Below, one piece after another: positions 1 to 8,872 of a DNA stretch of 64,000 nt. Location: NCBI GenBank assembly GCA_913062815.1, contig CAJXWZ010000008.1:62001-126000 (forward strand), written 5' to 3'. The translations under genes were made by a program, and so were the position numbers. The notes beneath the pieces are model-generated. The model saw only the letters and a list, made by a program, of their open reading frames with translations, did no database searches and was not told where the DNA came from. Numbering within the stretch: the stretch's first letter is position 1; every line of letters starts with the position of its first letter. This DNA is from an uncultured Colwellia sp. Lineage in GTDB: Bacteria; Pseudomonadota; Gammaproteobacteria; Enterobacterales; Alteromonadaceae.

Positions 1-1409
1 TAGTCTAAAGTTAATTGACGACCTGCGGGATCAGCTATGATAACTAATAAATCATTGGCATCATAAGATAAGGTTTGTTCTATGCCCTGATTATTAGCAA
101 TTGAAGTAAGCTGTCCTTCACTATTATAAGTTTCAACATTACCTTGTGGATCGGTATAGAGCCAGTTATTACCTGATTTAACAACTTTATCACCTGTTAA
201 ATAATCAGGCGTATAAGTGACAGTATCAGCACTAACACTGTAGTAAAACTTATCACCATTAGCCCTAATCAACACAACTTTAGATGCATCAGGGTAAACA
301 ACTAAAGATAATTGATAACTGTGCATCCATTGCTTAAAACCTGTAGGAGCAATTACCCCTAAGTCACTAGTATTCACCCAATTGGAAACAGCAACTCCGG
401 CATAGTCATCAGGTTGCACGTAGCGTGTCCATATTGTCGTGCCATCACTTTTCTGTGCGGGGGGACGAGTTACTTCGGGCGCACGAAAACTTTTATAGTT
501 ACGAGAAAATTTTATTGGAAAGGAGCCACTGCCATTATAGTCTGGTAATTGTGGCTGTATTTTTTCGCCTGTTTCAGTATTAATTGGATTACCTGCATTT
601 GCAGCACACATATCAACAGGGCGCCCCTTACAAACACCTAATATCTTATCTAACGTAGATGCGCCTGGCGGGCAGTATTTAACACACCCTAACGATGACT
701 CTTCCCATTCATAAGGGGCTTTGCATTCAGTAATAAAAACTCGATCCCAATATGATACATTTTTACAGGATACATCGGCATTTTCACCCAAACCTGAATT
801 GGAAAGAGGGGAGTGTTGAGTATCCTTACACTCAAATGATTCGTTTTTTGTGATTCTGAGACTATCGTTGTAATTCTTTACTAAACACCCCCATGCAACG
901 GGTTCATGTTTATATGGTTGAGATATAGAAGCGGATATATCTTTATTAAATGATCTAACTAAAGCACTTCCATTAGAGGTTCCAAAGGCACTTCCTTGAT
1001 AAATCACCCAATCATCAAATTCCCAGTCACCATAAGTAACTTCACCAGTAATAACACCACAATCAGTTGTGTTTGAATAATCACCTATATTAAATTGATC
1101 TGACCAGTTACTTATTGCATCACTTTCAGAATATACATAGCCACTCGTATTATATCCTGTATATCGCGTAAAAATGGCCGTTTGTAAAGCTTCATGGTAA
1201 TGTATATACCAAAGCAAAGAAGAAGTAGTTGTTTGCTCCTCATCACGGACAATCCAGCCGTTTTGCCCATATTCAGAAATAATAGCTTGTTCCGCATCCG
1301 CTAAATCAAGATAGGTTGTATCTTTATAACGGTAAATGGTTTGGGTTTCTGCTGCAATAGAGACAGTAATATAGTAGAAAAAGTAGAAAAGCAATAATGA
1401 TATGCGCAT
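1..1409 (-). CDS. RHS-repeat protein with DUF6531-like domain, C-terminus beyond window
   Basis: The frame is open without a stop from the ATG at 1409 to the window edge, giving the first 469 residues; the C-terminus is missing. Residues 1-20 form a signal peptide ending SIAA. Residues 21-265 are a leader region I do not recognise, with about ten cysteines in residues 117-268. From about residue 268 comes the typical entry of RHS proteins: CAANAGNPINTETGEKI, then FPIKFSRNYKSF (DUF6531-like). YD-type repeats start near residue 426 (YNSEGQLTSIANNQGIEQ and LSYDANDLLVIIADPAGR). In this family the repeats form a large extracellular shell that often carries a variable C-terminal toxin. Whether this one does cannot be seen. 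The Sec signal suggests export rather than type VI delivery, which is an inference. Confidence 0.8.
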   Translation of the reverse strand, partial: MRISLLLFYFFYYITVSIAAETQTIYRYKDTTYLDLADAEQAIISEYGQNGWIVRDEEQTTTSSLLWYIHYHEALQTAIFTRYTGYNTSGYVYSESDAISNWSDQFNIGDYSNTTDCGVITGEVTYGDWEFDDWVIYQGSAFGTSNGSALVRSFNKDISASISQPYKHEPVAWGCLVKNYNDSLRITKNESFECKDTQHSPLSNSGLGENADVSCKNVSYWDRVFITECKAPYEWEESSLGCVKYCPPGASTLDKILGVCKGRPVDMCAANAGNPINTETGEKIQPQLPDYNGSGSFPIKFSRNYKSFRAPEVTRPPAQKSDGTTIWTRYVQPDDYAGVAVSNWVNTSDLGVIAPTGFKQWMHSYQLSLVVYPDASKVVLIRANGDKFYYSVSADTVTYTPDYLTGDKVVKSGNNWLYTDPQGNVETYNSEGQLTSIANNQGIEQTLSYDANDLLVIIADPAGRQLTLD

Positions 1410-2123
1410 AACAACGATCCTTGTTGTATAAAAATTAATAACTTAGAAATAGTAGCTTACAAAATATGTAAACTCCAGACGCTTTAACCTTCAATACTAA
1501 ACAATGTTGCATAAACTAGAACTGAATCGATATAAATTTAGCAAGTGTCAAATAAGTTCTAGAATAATGATGAATCCAATAATTTCACAATTTGAAGTGC
1601 AACAAGGTAAGCTGTCACTATGTTTTGCCAATGATAAACTCCGCTAGTCAAGTTCATGCTTCGTTAGCAACTGTCTTTCATGTAAGAAAAGACTTCTCTC
1701 GTCAAAAAAGGGATGATTGGTTATATTACCATTACCTACTTAAAGAACAGTCAAAACAACCGTATTTTCAATATCTTAACTTAAGTAATGGGGTTAGTGA
1801 AATAGCCAATTAATATGGAGTTCTAGTTACTAAATAGACGATTTAAACTTATGCAGGGACAAGTATGCTACATACAATCTATCTCGGTTTGTGCCCGAAG
1901 CGTGATAAGGGCATTCATTTATAAATTTATTCAATCAAAGTTCAGACTTTTCACTCCTAGCTAAACTTTTTTTCATTAAACCCTATAGTCCCCAAAACCT
2001 TGGTTCTGAATGTGGACATTGATTTTAAATCAATAGAAACAAAACATTGAAAACAAAAAAAAGACACCTTTCTTGCCCACCACAAATACTACAACACCTA
2101 TGAACAGATAGAATTTCACAGAA
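1410..2123. other. 714-bp gap with no convincing gene; possible decayed ORF
   Basis: No RNA gene or mobile element is visible. A short ORF from ATG 1567 encodes about 26 residues (MMNPIISQFEVQQGKLSLCF at its start) and ends at a stop near 1647. A second reading frame (1592-1813) continues with a protein-like sequence containing DDWLYYHYLLKEQ and YFQYLNLSNG. The two frames could be one small gene broken by a frameshift, but I recognise no family and see no ribosome binding site for the second frame. Confidence 0.35.
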
Positions 2124-2146
2124 ACAAAAAAGCCCCGTAAACGAGG
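2124..2146 (-). terminator. Rho-independent terminator of yicC
   Basis: Read on the minus strand: CCTCG, loop TTTA, CGGGG (five pairs including one G-U), followed directly by CTTTTTT. It lies 40 bp past the yicC stop codon. Confidence 0.75.
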
Positions 2147-2185
2147 ATTTAATTGTAGATCATGGCAAGTGTTACTTATGAAAGA

Positions 2186-3049
2186 TTATTCTATGTTCTG
2201 GATCTGCTCACGCATTTGTTCAATTAACACCTTCAACTCAACAGCACTTGCCGTCACGTCAGAGTTTATTGATTTAGAGCCTAGCGTATTTGCTTCACGA
2301 TTAAACTCTTGCATCATAAAGTCTAATCGACGACCTTGAGCGCCACCTTTTTTGAGGATTTTTTTAGTTTCGCTAACATGGCTATTGAGCCTATCTAACT
2401 CTTCAGCAACATCCATTTTTTGAGCTAACAAAACTAGCTCTTGCTCTACACGAGTTGAATCAAGATCTATACTGGCATCGGTAAATTTATCAACAATGCG
2501 TTTACGCTGCCATTCAATCACTTCTGGCATAAATGCTTGTACGTTATCGGCTTCCTCACTAATAGCATCTAAACGTTGGTTTATCATTTCTTTAAGGTTT
2601 TCACCTTCACTAGCACGTGCACTTATAAAGTCCTTCAATGCAGTATCGAAACCTTCGAGTAATTGAGTCTGAATAGCAGACATATCTTCTTCTGCTGCTT
2701 CCATTACACCCGGCCATCGCATTACTTCTAACGGATTAACTTGGCTGTTTAATGTTTGCTCGTTGACCCAGTTGGCATGTTGTATTAATTGCAGCGCAAG
2801 CTTTTCATTGATATTTAACTCATTTTTTGTATTTGCATTCGCATTAAAACGCAAATGACATTCAACTTTGCCACGATTTAACTGCTTTCGAAAGCGCTCT
2901 CTTAATATTGGCTCAACACTGCGAAATTGCTCAGGTAGGCGGAAGTAGGTTTCTAAAAAGCGCTGATTTACACTGCGAATTTCCCAAACCGCATTACCCC
3001 AGTCACCTTTTACTTCAAAACGAGAAAAAGCCGTCATGCTGTGTATCAT
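2186..3049 (-). CDS. yicC: YicC family endoribonuclease
   Basis: This 287-residue protein has the length and both halves of the YicC family. The N-terminal YicC domain opens with MIHSMTAFSRFE and contains SVNQRFLETYFRLPE. The C-terminal DUF1732 domain covers about residues 203-287, with VEQELVLLAQKMDVAEELDR, GRRLDFMMQEFNREANTLGSK and a final coiled helix. E. coli YicC is a cytoplasmic metal-dependent endoribonuclease implicated in small-RNA turnover; that role is known for the family, not shown here. In enteric bacteria yicC lies directly next to and divergent from rph. Here about 4.3 kb separates the two, holding four unrelated genes. A terminator follows the stop. Confidence 0.95.
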   Translation of the reverse strand: MIHSMTAFSRFEVKGDWGNAVWEIRSVNQRFLETYFRLPEQFRSVEPILRERFRKQLNRGKVECHLRFNANANTKNELNINEKLALQLIQHANWVNEQTLNSQVNPLEVMRWPGVMEAAEEDMSAIQTQLLEGFDTALKDFISARASEGENLKEMINQRLDAISEEADNVQAFMPEVIEWQRKRIVDKFTDASIDLDSTRVEQELVLLAQKMDVAEELDRLNSHVSETKKILKKGGAQGRRLDFMMQEFNREANTLGSKSINSDVTASAVELKVLIEQMREQIQNIE

Positions 3050-3156
3050 ATTTAAACCCCAAAAGAATAATTATCGTAATTATACCCAAGGCAAGCTTAA
3101 ATGCGAAGCGCTAACAAATTATGGTTTCTCTAGGAAAAAAATTATTGCCTAGGCTC

Positions 3157-4083
3157 TTATGGACTAAATTCAAGATTGCCAAAATCTGCATTAAAATCAA
3201 CACACCACACGCTTATTCCTGTTAAATCATCTAAGCTTTTATTGTTAGGCAATTTTAAAGTAAACGCTGCATTTTGGTATGCTTGTCCGTTAATCTTATT
3301 ACTTATTGCAAAAGCATTTTCGGACGAATACTGATGATTTTGTGCCGCATAAAAATATACGTCCGGGCCACCACCATCATAGTCAAATTGTGTTATTTCT
3401 ATGGTGCAGTCATCTATGATTGTGGCCATACCCGCGACATTATGGGCAAAAGTACTGAAAAAACCGGTTTGTCCAATTTTGCTGTGCGTTTTAGCGCAAA
3501 CACTAATATCCTGCTCACTTAACGTTTGTTGAAAGTGAGCAATGGCACTTTCTGCAGAAATAAGTTGCTGGTTTAATGCACCGCTCATTGCAACTAAATT
3601 TGCTACTTGGCTATCAAAATCAGTATCAGAGAAGTTAACAGTTAGTCCATTTGCTAACTCATGGGCTGTATCTGAAATGGTAATACCATTATCTGCATTA
3701 CCATCAATATCTAAGCTTTGTAGAAGGCGCAACATATTTACTACGGCAATATTGTTAATGTCTTGCGTATCAAAAATGGTTAAAGGGGTGATGATAGCTT
3801 CAGCCTCAATAGGTAGAAAAGCTATCGAGCCAATTGAAAAAGTCACTTGCTCATCTAATTGGTAGCTAAATTCACCCATAACATTGGTCATTCCTGTTGA
3901 GCTCGCCGTAGCGTAACTCAGGTTTTCTACAAACGAGTCTAAAAAAATTCCGGTATATATGATCGGTGCCGGTGCTGGAGTTACAACTACAGGAGGAGGG
4001 CTTTCTTGGGTGCTGTCTGAGCTACCACCACATGCAGACAATAGCAGCGCTATAAAACTCAGTAAGGCATATCTTATAAACAT
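3157..4083 (-). CDS. Secreted lipoprotein with C-terminal DM13 domain
   Basis: The start is placed at ATG 4083, preceded by GGAG at good spacing; a longer frame exists but would bury the signal sequence. Residues 1-18 are a lipoprotein signal, LLLSAC with Cys18, followed by GGSSDS and a proline-rich linker. The middle has a pattern common in Alteromonadales lipoproteins (GEFSYQLDEQVTFSIGSI, then VVNMLRLLQSLDIDGNADNG), of unknown function. The last 100 residues fit a DM13 domain: FDYDGGGPDVYFYAA and ISVWCVDFNADFG, with the conserved WC. DM13 domains have been proposed to take part in electron transfer. The gene is immediately downstream of a GMC flavoprotein gene (120-bp gap), which fits a shared periplasmic redox role. 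That link is inference. Confidence 0.7.
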   Translation of the reverse strand: MFIRYALLSFIALLLSACGGSSDSTQESPPPVVVTPAPAPIIYTGIFLDSFVENLSYATASSTGMTNVMGEFSYQLDEQVTFSIGSIAFLPIEAEAIITPLTIFDTQDINNIAVVNMLRLLQSLDIDGNADNGITISDTAHELANGLTVNFSDTDFDSQVANLVAMSGALNQQLISAESAIAHFQQTLSEQDISVCAKTHSKIGQTGFFSTFAHNVAGMATIIDDCTIEITQFDYDGGGPDVYFYAAQNHQYSSENAFAISNKINGQAYQNAAFTLKLPNNKSLDDLTGISVWCVDFNADFGNLEFSP

Positions 4084-4203
4084 AGTCGCTCCAATGTACT
4101 GGTAATTATTCAACAAATAACAATTATGCAAACTCCTATGTCTTAATTCCTCACAAAAGTATCACAATTTGATCCTATTTTAGTCTCAGTCAGTTTGTTA
4201 AAT

Positions 4204-5946
4204 TCAACTGGCTTCTACAGATATACTTTCTTGCCAACGAGATTTGATGTGTTCAGCGACACGAAAGGCATTCGCATAAATAGTAAAAGTATAAGGTACG
4301 CTACCACCAGTAGGCATAAAAGAGCCGTCAGTGACATATAAATTATCTACCTCGTGTGCTTGGCAATTTTTATTTAGCACAGACGTTTCAGGATCATCCC
4401 CAAAGCGACAGCCGCCTGCCATTAAATTTGTAGCCGGATAGCCACTTACTGAAGACTCGATATTTTTAGCACCTAAAGCAACCAAGAGTTTCTCGGCTTT
4501 TTCAGCCAAATAAGCACCTACTTCTAAGTCATGGTCATGATAACCAATACGTACTTTTGCGACTGGGTCTCCCCATTTATCGGTTACTTCATCATCTAAA
4601 GCAACAAAACAGTCGTCGGTGGGTAACCAGTCATTAAACACTTCAAAACGCAGAGTTTTGTAGCTAGTAAATTCGTGCTTCATGCTGTGCTTAAGCTCTT
4701 CACCCCAAAGCAATTTATCATTACCTTGCTCATCAGTACCCCATTGCGTGCCACGCGCACGCGCTATCGGATTTTGATGAAATAGAAAGTCTATGGTACC
4801 GCCTTTAGCTTTGCCTTGATCATTAGCGCCAGTAAATGCTTTATCGTCAATTTTGTACCAATCTTGCAAGGCTCTATTTACAAATGGCCCTACAACTTTC
4901 AGTTCGTTGACTTGCTGTTCGGTTAGCTGATCATAGATAAAATCACCACGACCGGTTCCGCCACCGCTAAAGAGTAAGTTCTTACCTACTTGACCATTAT
5001 TATTGGCTAGCCCATTAGGAAATTTTTCACCTTTTGATGCCAGTAAAAGACGCGATGTTTCTACTGCCTGACAAGCTACCACATAGGTTTTAGCTTTTAC
5101 ACTTTGTTCACGTCCTGTACTGTCATAATAATGAACGCCGGTAATTTCCCCTGCATTATCAGTGGCAATTTTGTACACTTTAGCGTTAGGCTTAATGGTG
5201 CAATTACCTGTACCAATAGCGTGATTAAGTAATGCTGCCCGGCCACTGCCTTTCGCACCTGATGAACAGCCATAACTGCTACAATAACCAGAATATTCAC
5301 AACTACGTCGCCCCATAGCAGGTTGTGATAATATCGCCCTAGGAACTGGCATTGCATGGTAGCCTATACCCTTCGCAGCTTTATCTATCCATGACGACAT
5401 CGGTACTTCAGCTATGGGCGGATAAGGAAAGTCAGTTGAACGCGGCTCTTGATGCGGATGCTCAACCACGCGTCCAGACACTCCAACCTCACGCTCTACC
5501 ATGGCGTAAAATGGCTCCAATTCGTCATAGCTAATGGGCCAGTCGGCAACGTTAGCACCATTAATTGCACCAAACTCCGTTTTCAGTCGAAAATCAACGG
5601 GTTTTAAACGATGGAAATAACCACTCATAAAATTAGATGAACCACCCACCACACTACCGTTCCACCACGTCCAGCCAGAGTCGCTGGTCGCTTCTCCTTG
5701 CCAAAAGCTATTGCCCTCTTCGTCTTCATACTCTTCCTCAATAACATGTTGTTCATCACTAAGTTTCGGGTTGTAAGCATCGTGAGTACTGATGGCTAGT
5801 TCATCTTTAAAAAACTCTTTTTCGGTTAACCAAGGACCTTTTTCTAATACCAAAACTTTAGCGCCAGCTTTTGCCAAAGTATAAGCAACAGGTGACGCGC
5901 CAGCGCCACTGCCCACAATACAGATGTCATATATTACGTTTTTCAT
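4204..5946 (-). CDS. GMC family flavoprotein oxidoreductase (gluconate/sorbose dehydrogenase-like large subunit)
   Basis: A 580-residue FAD enzyme. The Rossmann dinucleotide motif GSGAGA is at residues 12-17, with the adenine-ribose acidic end at VLVLEKGPW. WWNGSVVGGSSNFMSG resembles the second GMC signature. A cysteine-rich stretch (RRSCEYSGYCSSYGCSSGAK) and the C-terminal GMC_oxred_C segment (VDNLYVTDGSFMPTGGSVPYT) follow. Such proteins oxidise alcohols, sugars or sugar acids and pass electrons to a membrane acceptor; the substrate cannot be read here. The start codon overlaps the stop of the upstream Tat-exported partner gene by ATGA, implying translational coupling and a two-subunit enzyme. 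The flavoprotein has no signal peptide of its own, so it probably rides on the partner's Tat signal, as in gluconate 2-dehydrogenase. No cytochrome c subunit gene is adjacent. Confidence 0.88.
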   Translation of the reverse strand: MKNVIYDICIVGSGAGASPVAYTLAKAGAKVLVLEKGPWLTEKEFFKDELAISTHDAYNPKLSDEQHVIEEEYEDEEGNSFWQGEATSDSGWTWWNGSVVGGSSNFMSGYFHRLKPVDFRLKTEFGAINGANVADWPISYDELEPFYAMVEREVGVSGRVVEHPHQEPRSTDFPYPPIAEVPMSSWIDKAAKGIGYHAMPVPRAILSQPAMGRRSCEYSGYCSSYGCSSGAKGSGRAALLNHAIGTGNCTIKPNAKVYKIATDNAGEITGVHYYDSTGREQSVKAKTYVVACQAVETSRLLLASKGEKFPNGLANNNGQVGKNLLFSGGGTGRGDFIYDQLTEQQVNELKVVGPFVNRALQDWYKIDDKAFTGANDQGKAKGGTIDFLFHQNPIARARGTQWGTDEQGNDKLLWGEELKHSMKHEFTSYKTLRFEVFNDWLPTDDCFVALDDEVTDKWGDPVAKVRIGYHDHDLEVGAYLAEKAEKLLVALGAKNIESSVSGYPATNLMAGGCRFGDDPETSVLNKNCQAHEVDNLYVTDGSFMPTGGSVPYTFTIYANAFRVAEHIKSRWQESISVEAS

Positions 5947-6686
5947 GCTTTACGTGTTCTCTTAACTGCTTGACTAGTTTTTGAAGAAACCCTAGCAATA
6001 TTATTGTTGCCCTGATTTACATTTGTCTGTGCTGTAGCAATTTCTTGAATAGCTATTTCATTTTTTGCTCGCGCACGTGGTGGTAGTTCAAAGTATCTTT
6101 GCCCTGCTTCAGGAAGTGGGAACCCCGCTTTATGTTCCAGCCACTGCCAACCAACGCCATTTGGGTTGCCGCCATATGCAGGAGGAGCCAACATTGCTTC
6201 AAACACGTAAGCGAGCAGGGTTGTTAACCAATTCTCACCGGCTCGGGACTTGCTAATTCCTCTAAGCACAGACTCTTTTTTATCAAACGTTAATGCAACA
6301 AATGCTTTATTTTTTTGACTTTGCGAAAAACCATTTAACCAACCGACACCTTTTAAAATGAATTCTTTTTCGTCTTGTTCAGTTGGTTGCACCGTCATTA
6401 CTTGGTGTAAATAAGCCAAAGCCTTAATGTCTTTCGCACTAGGGCCACTACTTGATGCCGAAGTCGATGCAGGCAGCAAATGCATTAAGGTAGCGTCAAG
6501 TGTTAACCAGGGGTCTGTCTTGGTTAATTGCTTGAGGGTTTTTAGCTCTTTTGCCGATAAAGCAAACGAAGGTAGCGCAGTGATTGTACTAGCACCTGCA
6601 GCTGACTTTAAAAAACGTCGCCTAGATAGGTTTTTTTCTTTAAACCAAACTGGGGTTTGATAGTTTTTATCAAAAAATGATTTCAC
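5943..6686 (-). CDS. Gluconate 2-dehydrogenase subunit 3 family protein, Tat-exported
   Basis: A 247-residue protein with a twin-arginine signal: SRRRFLK at residues 21-27, then AAGASTITALPSFALSA. The mature part (about 60-190) fits the small helical subunit 3 of gluconate 2-dehydrogenase-type complexes (LHQVMTVQPTEQDEKEFILKG, then YGGNPNGVGWQWLEHKAGFP, a typical motif). The C-terminal tail (about 200-247) is rich in Ala, Asn and Lys and probably disordered. In the family this subunit carries the Tat signal that exports the folded flavoprotein as a complex. The stop overlaps the GMC start (ATGA), consistent with a 1:1 complex. Confidence 0.82.
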   Translation of the reverse strand: MKSFFDKNYQTPVWFKEKNLSRRRFLKSAAGASTITALPSFALSAKELKTLKQLTKTDPWLTLDATLMHLLPASTSASSSGPSAKDIKALAYLHQVMTVQPTEQDEKEFILKGVGWLNGFSQSQKNKAFVALTFDKKESVLRGISKSRAGENWLTTLLAYVFEAMLAPPAYGGNPNGVGWQWLEHKAGFPLPEAGQRYFELPPRARAKNEIAIQEIATAQTNVNQGNNNIARVSSKTSQAVKRTRKA

Positions 6687-6698
6687 CTGTAAGCTCCC

Positions 6699-7235
6699 TT
6701 AGCTGTCCTTGTTAACGATTAGGTTATTCGCTTGCCATTTTTCAAGAAAAGCCAACCAATAATCTTTTGAGTAACCATTGTTATCTTGTAATTCTGCCGT
6801 ATCTTTTGATAACAACATTTTTCCTTTCGCAGAAGAAACATACATATGAGGATAACCAAGCACGGGCGGTAACGACTCCATAAAAGTAGTATTTTCATTT
6901 GAATCACTAACATTAATTTTCAATAGTACATATTTATTATGCAAGGCTTGATAAATTTCAGGATTTTTCAATAAGAAGGCATCCATTTTATGACACCAAG
7001 TACACCAATTGCCGCCAATTTCTATAAGCACATTCCTATTAGTTTCTTTTGCTAAAGCTAAAGCCTCGTTAGCATCGGCAAAAGGGTCACGATTATCGTC
7101 ATAAACTTTACTGTATTCGGGCAGCTCAAAAATTAATGACAACTTTTGCTCAAGAAAATTTGAGCTTGAGCGTGCCTGCGCACTATTAAATAAAGATAAG
7201 CAAAGGCTTATTACAAATACAACAACTGGTTTCAT
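6699..7235 (-). CDS. Periplasmic thioredoxin-like protein
   Basis: A 178-residue protein with a signal peptide (residues 1-21, ending AQA) and a thioredoxin fold of the thioredoxin_7 type. The redox motif is CTWC (Cys78, Cys81) in NVLIEIGGNWCTWCHKM. VLGYPHMYVSS supplies the cis-proline position (GYPH). The family reduces or isomerises disulfides, or reads the redox state of partners, in the periplasm. It lies 12 bp upstream of the Tat-exported subunit gene on the same strand, so it likely belongs to that transcript. It may maintain the cysteine-rich GMC subunit or its electron acceptor, which is inference. Confidence 0.82.
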   Translation of the reverse strand: MKPVVVFVISLCLSLFNSAQARSSSNFLEQKLSLIFELPEYSKVYDDNRDPFADANEALALAKETNRNVLIEIGGNWCTWCHKMDAFLLKNPEIYQALHNKYVLLKINVSDSNENTTFMESLPPVLGYPHMYVSSAKGKMLLSKDTAELQDNNGYSKDYWLAFLEKWQANNLIVNKDS

Positions 7236-7308
7236 GCTTTTCTCTCAAATAAATAAATGCTACTAAATGACTTCTTACGACAAGATGACCTTTATTCTCT
7301 TAACTATA

Positions 7309-7337
7309 TTTCAAAAAAAGCAGCGAAGCATTATAAT
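7309..7337 (+). promoter_or_regulatory. Candidate sigma-70 promoter of rph-pyrE
   Basis: A perfect -10 box TATAAT (7332-7337) lies 17 bp after a weak -35 TTTCAA (7309-7314), 41 bp upstream of the rph start. AAGGG upstream of the ATG serves as ribosome binding site. Confidence 0.5.
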
Positions 7338-7378
7338 AGCGGCAATTATTTTCTAGTATTTATAAAAAGGGTCACACT

Positions 7379-8092
7379 ATGCGTCCAAGCGGCAGAACAT
7401 TAGGGCAGATTCGCCCGGTTACCATCACTCGTCAATTTACAGCTCACGCAGAAGGCTCAGTACTAATTGAATTTGGCGATACCAAAGTGATTTGTACTGC
7501 CTCTGTCGAAGAAGGTGTGCCGCGCTTTTTGAAAGGTCAAGGTAAAGGTTGGGTAACGGCTGAATACGGTATGTTACCTCGTTCTACTCATACTCGCATG
7601 CGCAGAGAAGCTGCAGCAGGCAAGCAAAGTGGCCGTACTTTAGAAATTTCACGCTTAATTGCTCGTGCTTTACGTGCTGCCGTAGACTTAAAAGCTTTAG
7701 GTGAAAATACAATCTCTGTTGATTGTGATGTGATTCAAGCAGATGGTGGCACACGTACCGCTTCTATCACAGGTGCTTGTGTTGCTTTAGTTGACGCACT
7801 GAACTATATGCGTGTAAAAGACATTATTAAAACTAACCCGCTTAAGCATATGATTGCTGCAATTTCGGTTGGTGTTTATAAAGGCGAACCGGTAGCTGAC
7901 TTAGACTATGCTGAAGACTCAAATGCTGAAACAGACATGAACGTGGTAATGACTGACACCGGTAAGTTGATTGAAGTTCAAGGTACTGCAGAAGAAGAGC
8001 CTTTCAGCTTTGAAGAAATGCAAGCGATGATGCAGTTATCAAAAGATGCCATCAACGAGTTATTCGATCACCAAAAAGCGGCTTTAAGCTAA
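7379..8092 (+). CDS. rph: Ribonuclease PH
   Basis: A 237-residue phosphorolytic 3'-5' exoribonuclease that trims tRNA 3' ends. The N-terminus [14 protein letters not shown] is diagnostic. Further landmarks are [37 protein letters not shown], and the conserved acidic segment [19 protein letters not shown] of the active site. The length matches the family and, unlike the E. coli K-12 allele, the frame is intact. pyrE follows 38 bp downstream on the same strand, the usual rph-pyrE operon. Confidence 0.97.
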   Translation: MRPSGRTLGQIRPVTITRQFTAHAEGSVLIEFGDTKVICTASVEEGVPRFLKGQGKGWVTAEYGMLPRSTHTRMRREAAAGKQSGRTLEISRLIARALRAAVDLKALGENTISVDCDVIQADGGTRTASITGACVALVDALNYMRVKDIIKTNPLKHMIAAISVGVYKGEPVADLDYAEDSNAETDMNVVMTDTGKLIEVQGTAEEEPFSFEEMQAMMQLSKDAINELFDHQKAALS

Positions 8093-8130
8093 TAAAACTG
8101 ACTCCTTTACAAGAAAGCTCGGAGAGAGAA

Positions 8131-8796
8131 ATGAAAGATTATCAACGTGAATTTATTGAGTTCGCTCTTGCAAAGCAGGTGTTGCGCTTTGGTGAGTTTA
8201 CCTTAAAATCTGGCCGTACAAGTCCTTACTTTTTTAATGCTGGTTTATTCAAAACCGGCGGCGACTTAGCTCGTTTAGGGCGTTTTTATGCCGCTGCATT
8301 AGTCGATGCAAACATCCCATTTGATTTAGTATTTGGCCCCGCATATAAAGGCATTCCAATTGCGACTACAACCACCGTTGCTTTGTATGATCAACATCAG
8401 CTTGATGTGCCTTATTGCTTTAATCGCAAAGAAGCAAAAACTCATGGTGAAGGCGGTAGCTTAGTTGGCGCCGATTTAAGCGGTAAAGTCATGCTGGTTG
8501 ATGATGTTATTACTGCTGGCACGGCCATTCGTGAGTCAATGGAGATCATTAAAGCCCATAATGCTGAGCTATCTGGTGTATTAATAGCGCTAGATCGTCA
8601 GGAAAAAGGCCAAGGTGAGTTATCAGCCATTCAAGAAGTAGAGCGTGATTTTGGTACCACAGTTATCTCTATTGTCACTTTAAAGGATGTGGTAACTTAC
8701 TTAGAAGAGCAGCTGTTAAGTACTCAAAATAACAAGACCGACTTAACAACTAGCTTGAACAGTATTAATAAATATCGTCAAAATTATGGTATTTAA
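8131..8796 (+). CDS. pyrE: Orotate phosphoribosyltransferase
   Basis: A 221-residue enzyme of de novo pyrimidine synthesis that joins orotate to PRPP to give [17 protein letters not shown] near the N-terminus, [25 protein letters not shown] (mobile catalytic loop) and the PRPP-binding motif [17 protein letters not shown] are all present. The start follows a GGAGAG ribosome binding site. It forms an operon with rph and ends at a strong bidirectional terminator. The 38-bp rph-pyrE gap shows no clear attenuator hairpin. Confidence 0.97.
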   Translation: MKDYQREFIEFALAKQVLRFGEFTLKSGRTSPYFFNAGLFKTGGDLARLGRFYAAALVDANIPFDLVFGPAYKGIPIATTTTVALYDQHQLDVPYCFNRKEAKTHGEGGSLVGADLSGKVMLVDDVITAGTAIRESMEIIKAHNAELSGVLIALDRQEKGQGELSAIQEVERDFGTTVISIVTLKDVVTYLEEQLLSTQNNKTDLTTSLNSINKYRQNYGI

Positions 8797-8826
8797 CCTC
8801 AAGTAAAACTGACGAGAATACAAAAC

Positions 8827-8857
8827 AAAAAAGCCTGCAACACTGCAGGCTTTTTTA
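8827..8857. terminator. Bidirectional terminator between pyrE and the SprA-like gene
   Basis: Stem GCCTGCA / TGCAGGC with loop ACAC, flanked by A-run and T-run that extend the stem (AAAAAA ... TTTTTT). It can stop both pyrE (plus) and the convergent gene ending at 8873 (minus). Confidence 0.9.
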
Positions 8858-8872
8858 TTGAGGCTTATTAAT

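Noticed and set aside
4084..4131. Longer N-terminus for the DM13 lipoprotein
   Set aside because: It would place 16 residues before a clear lipoprotein signal; the internal ATG has a good GGAG site.
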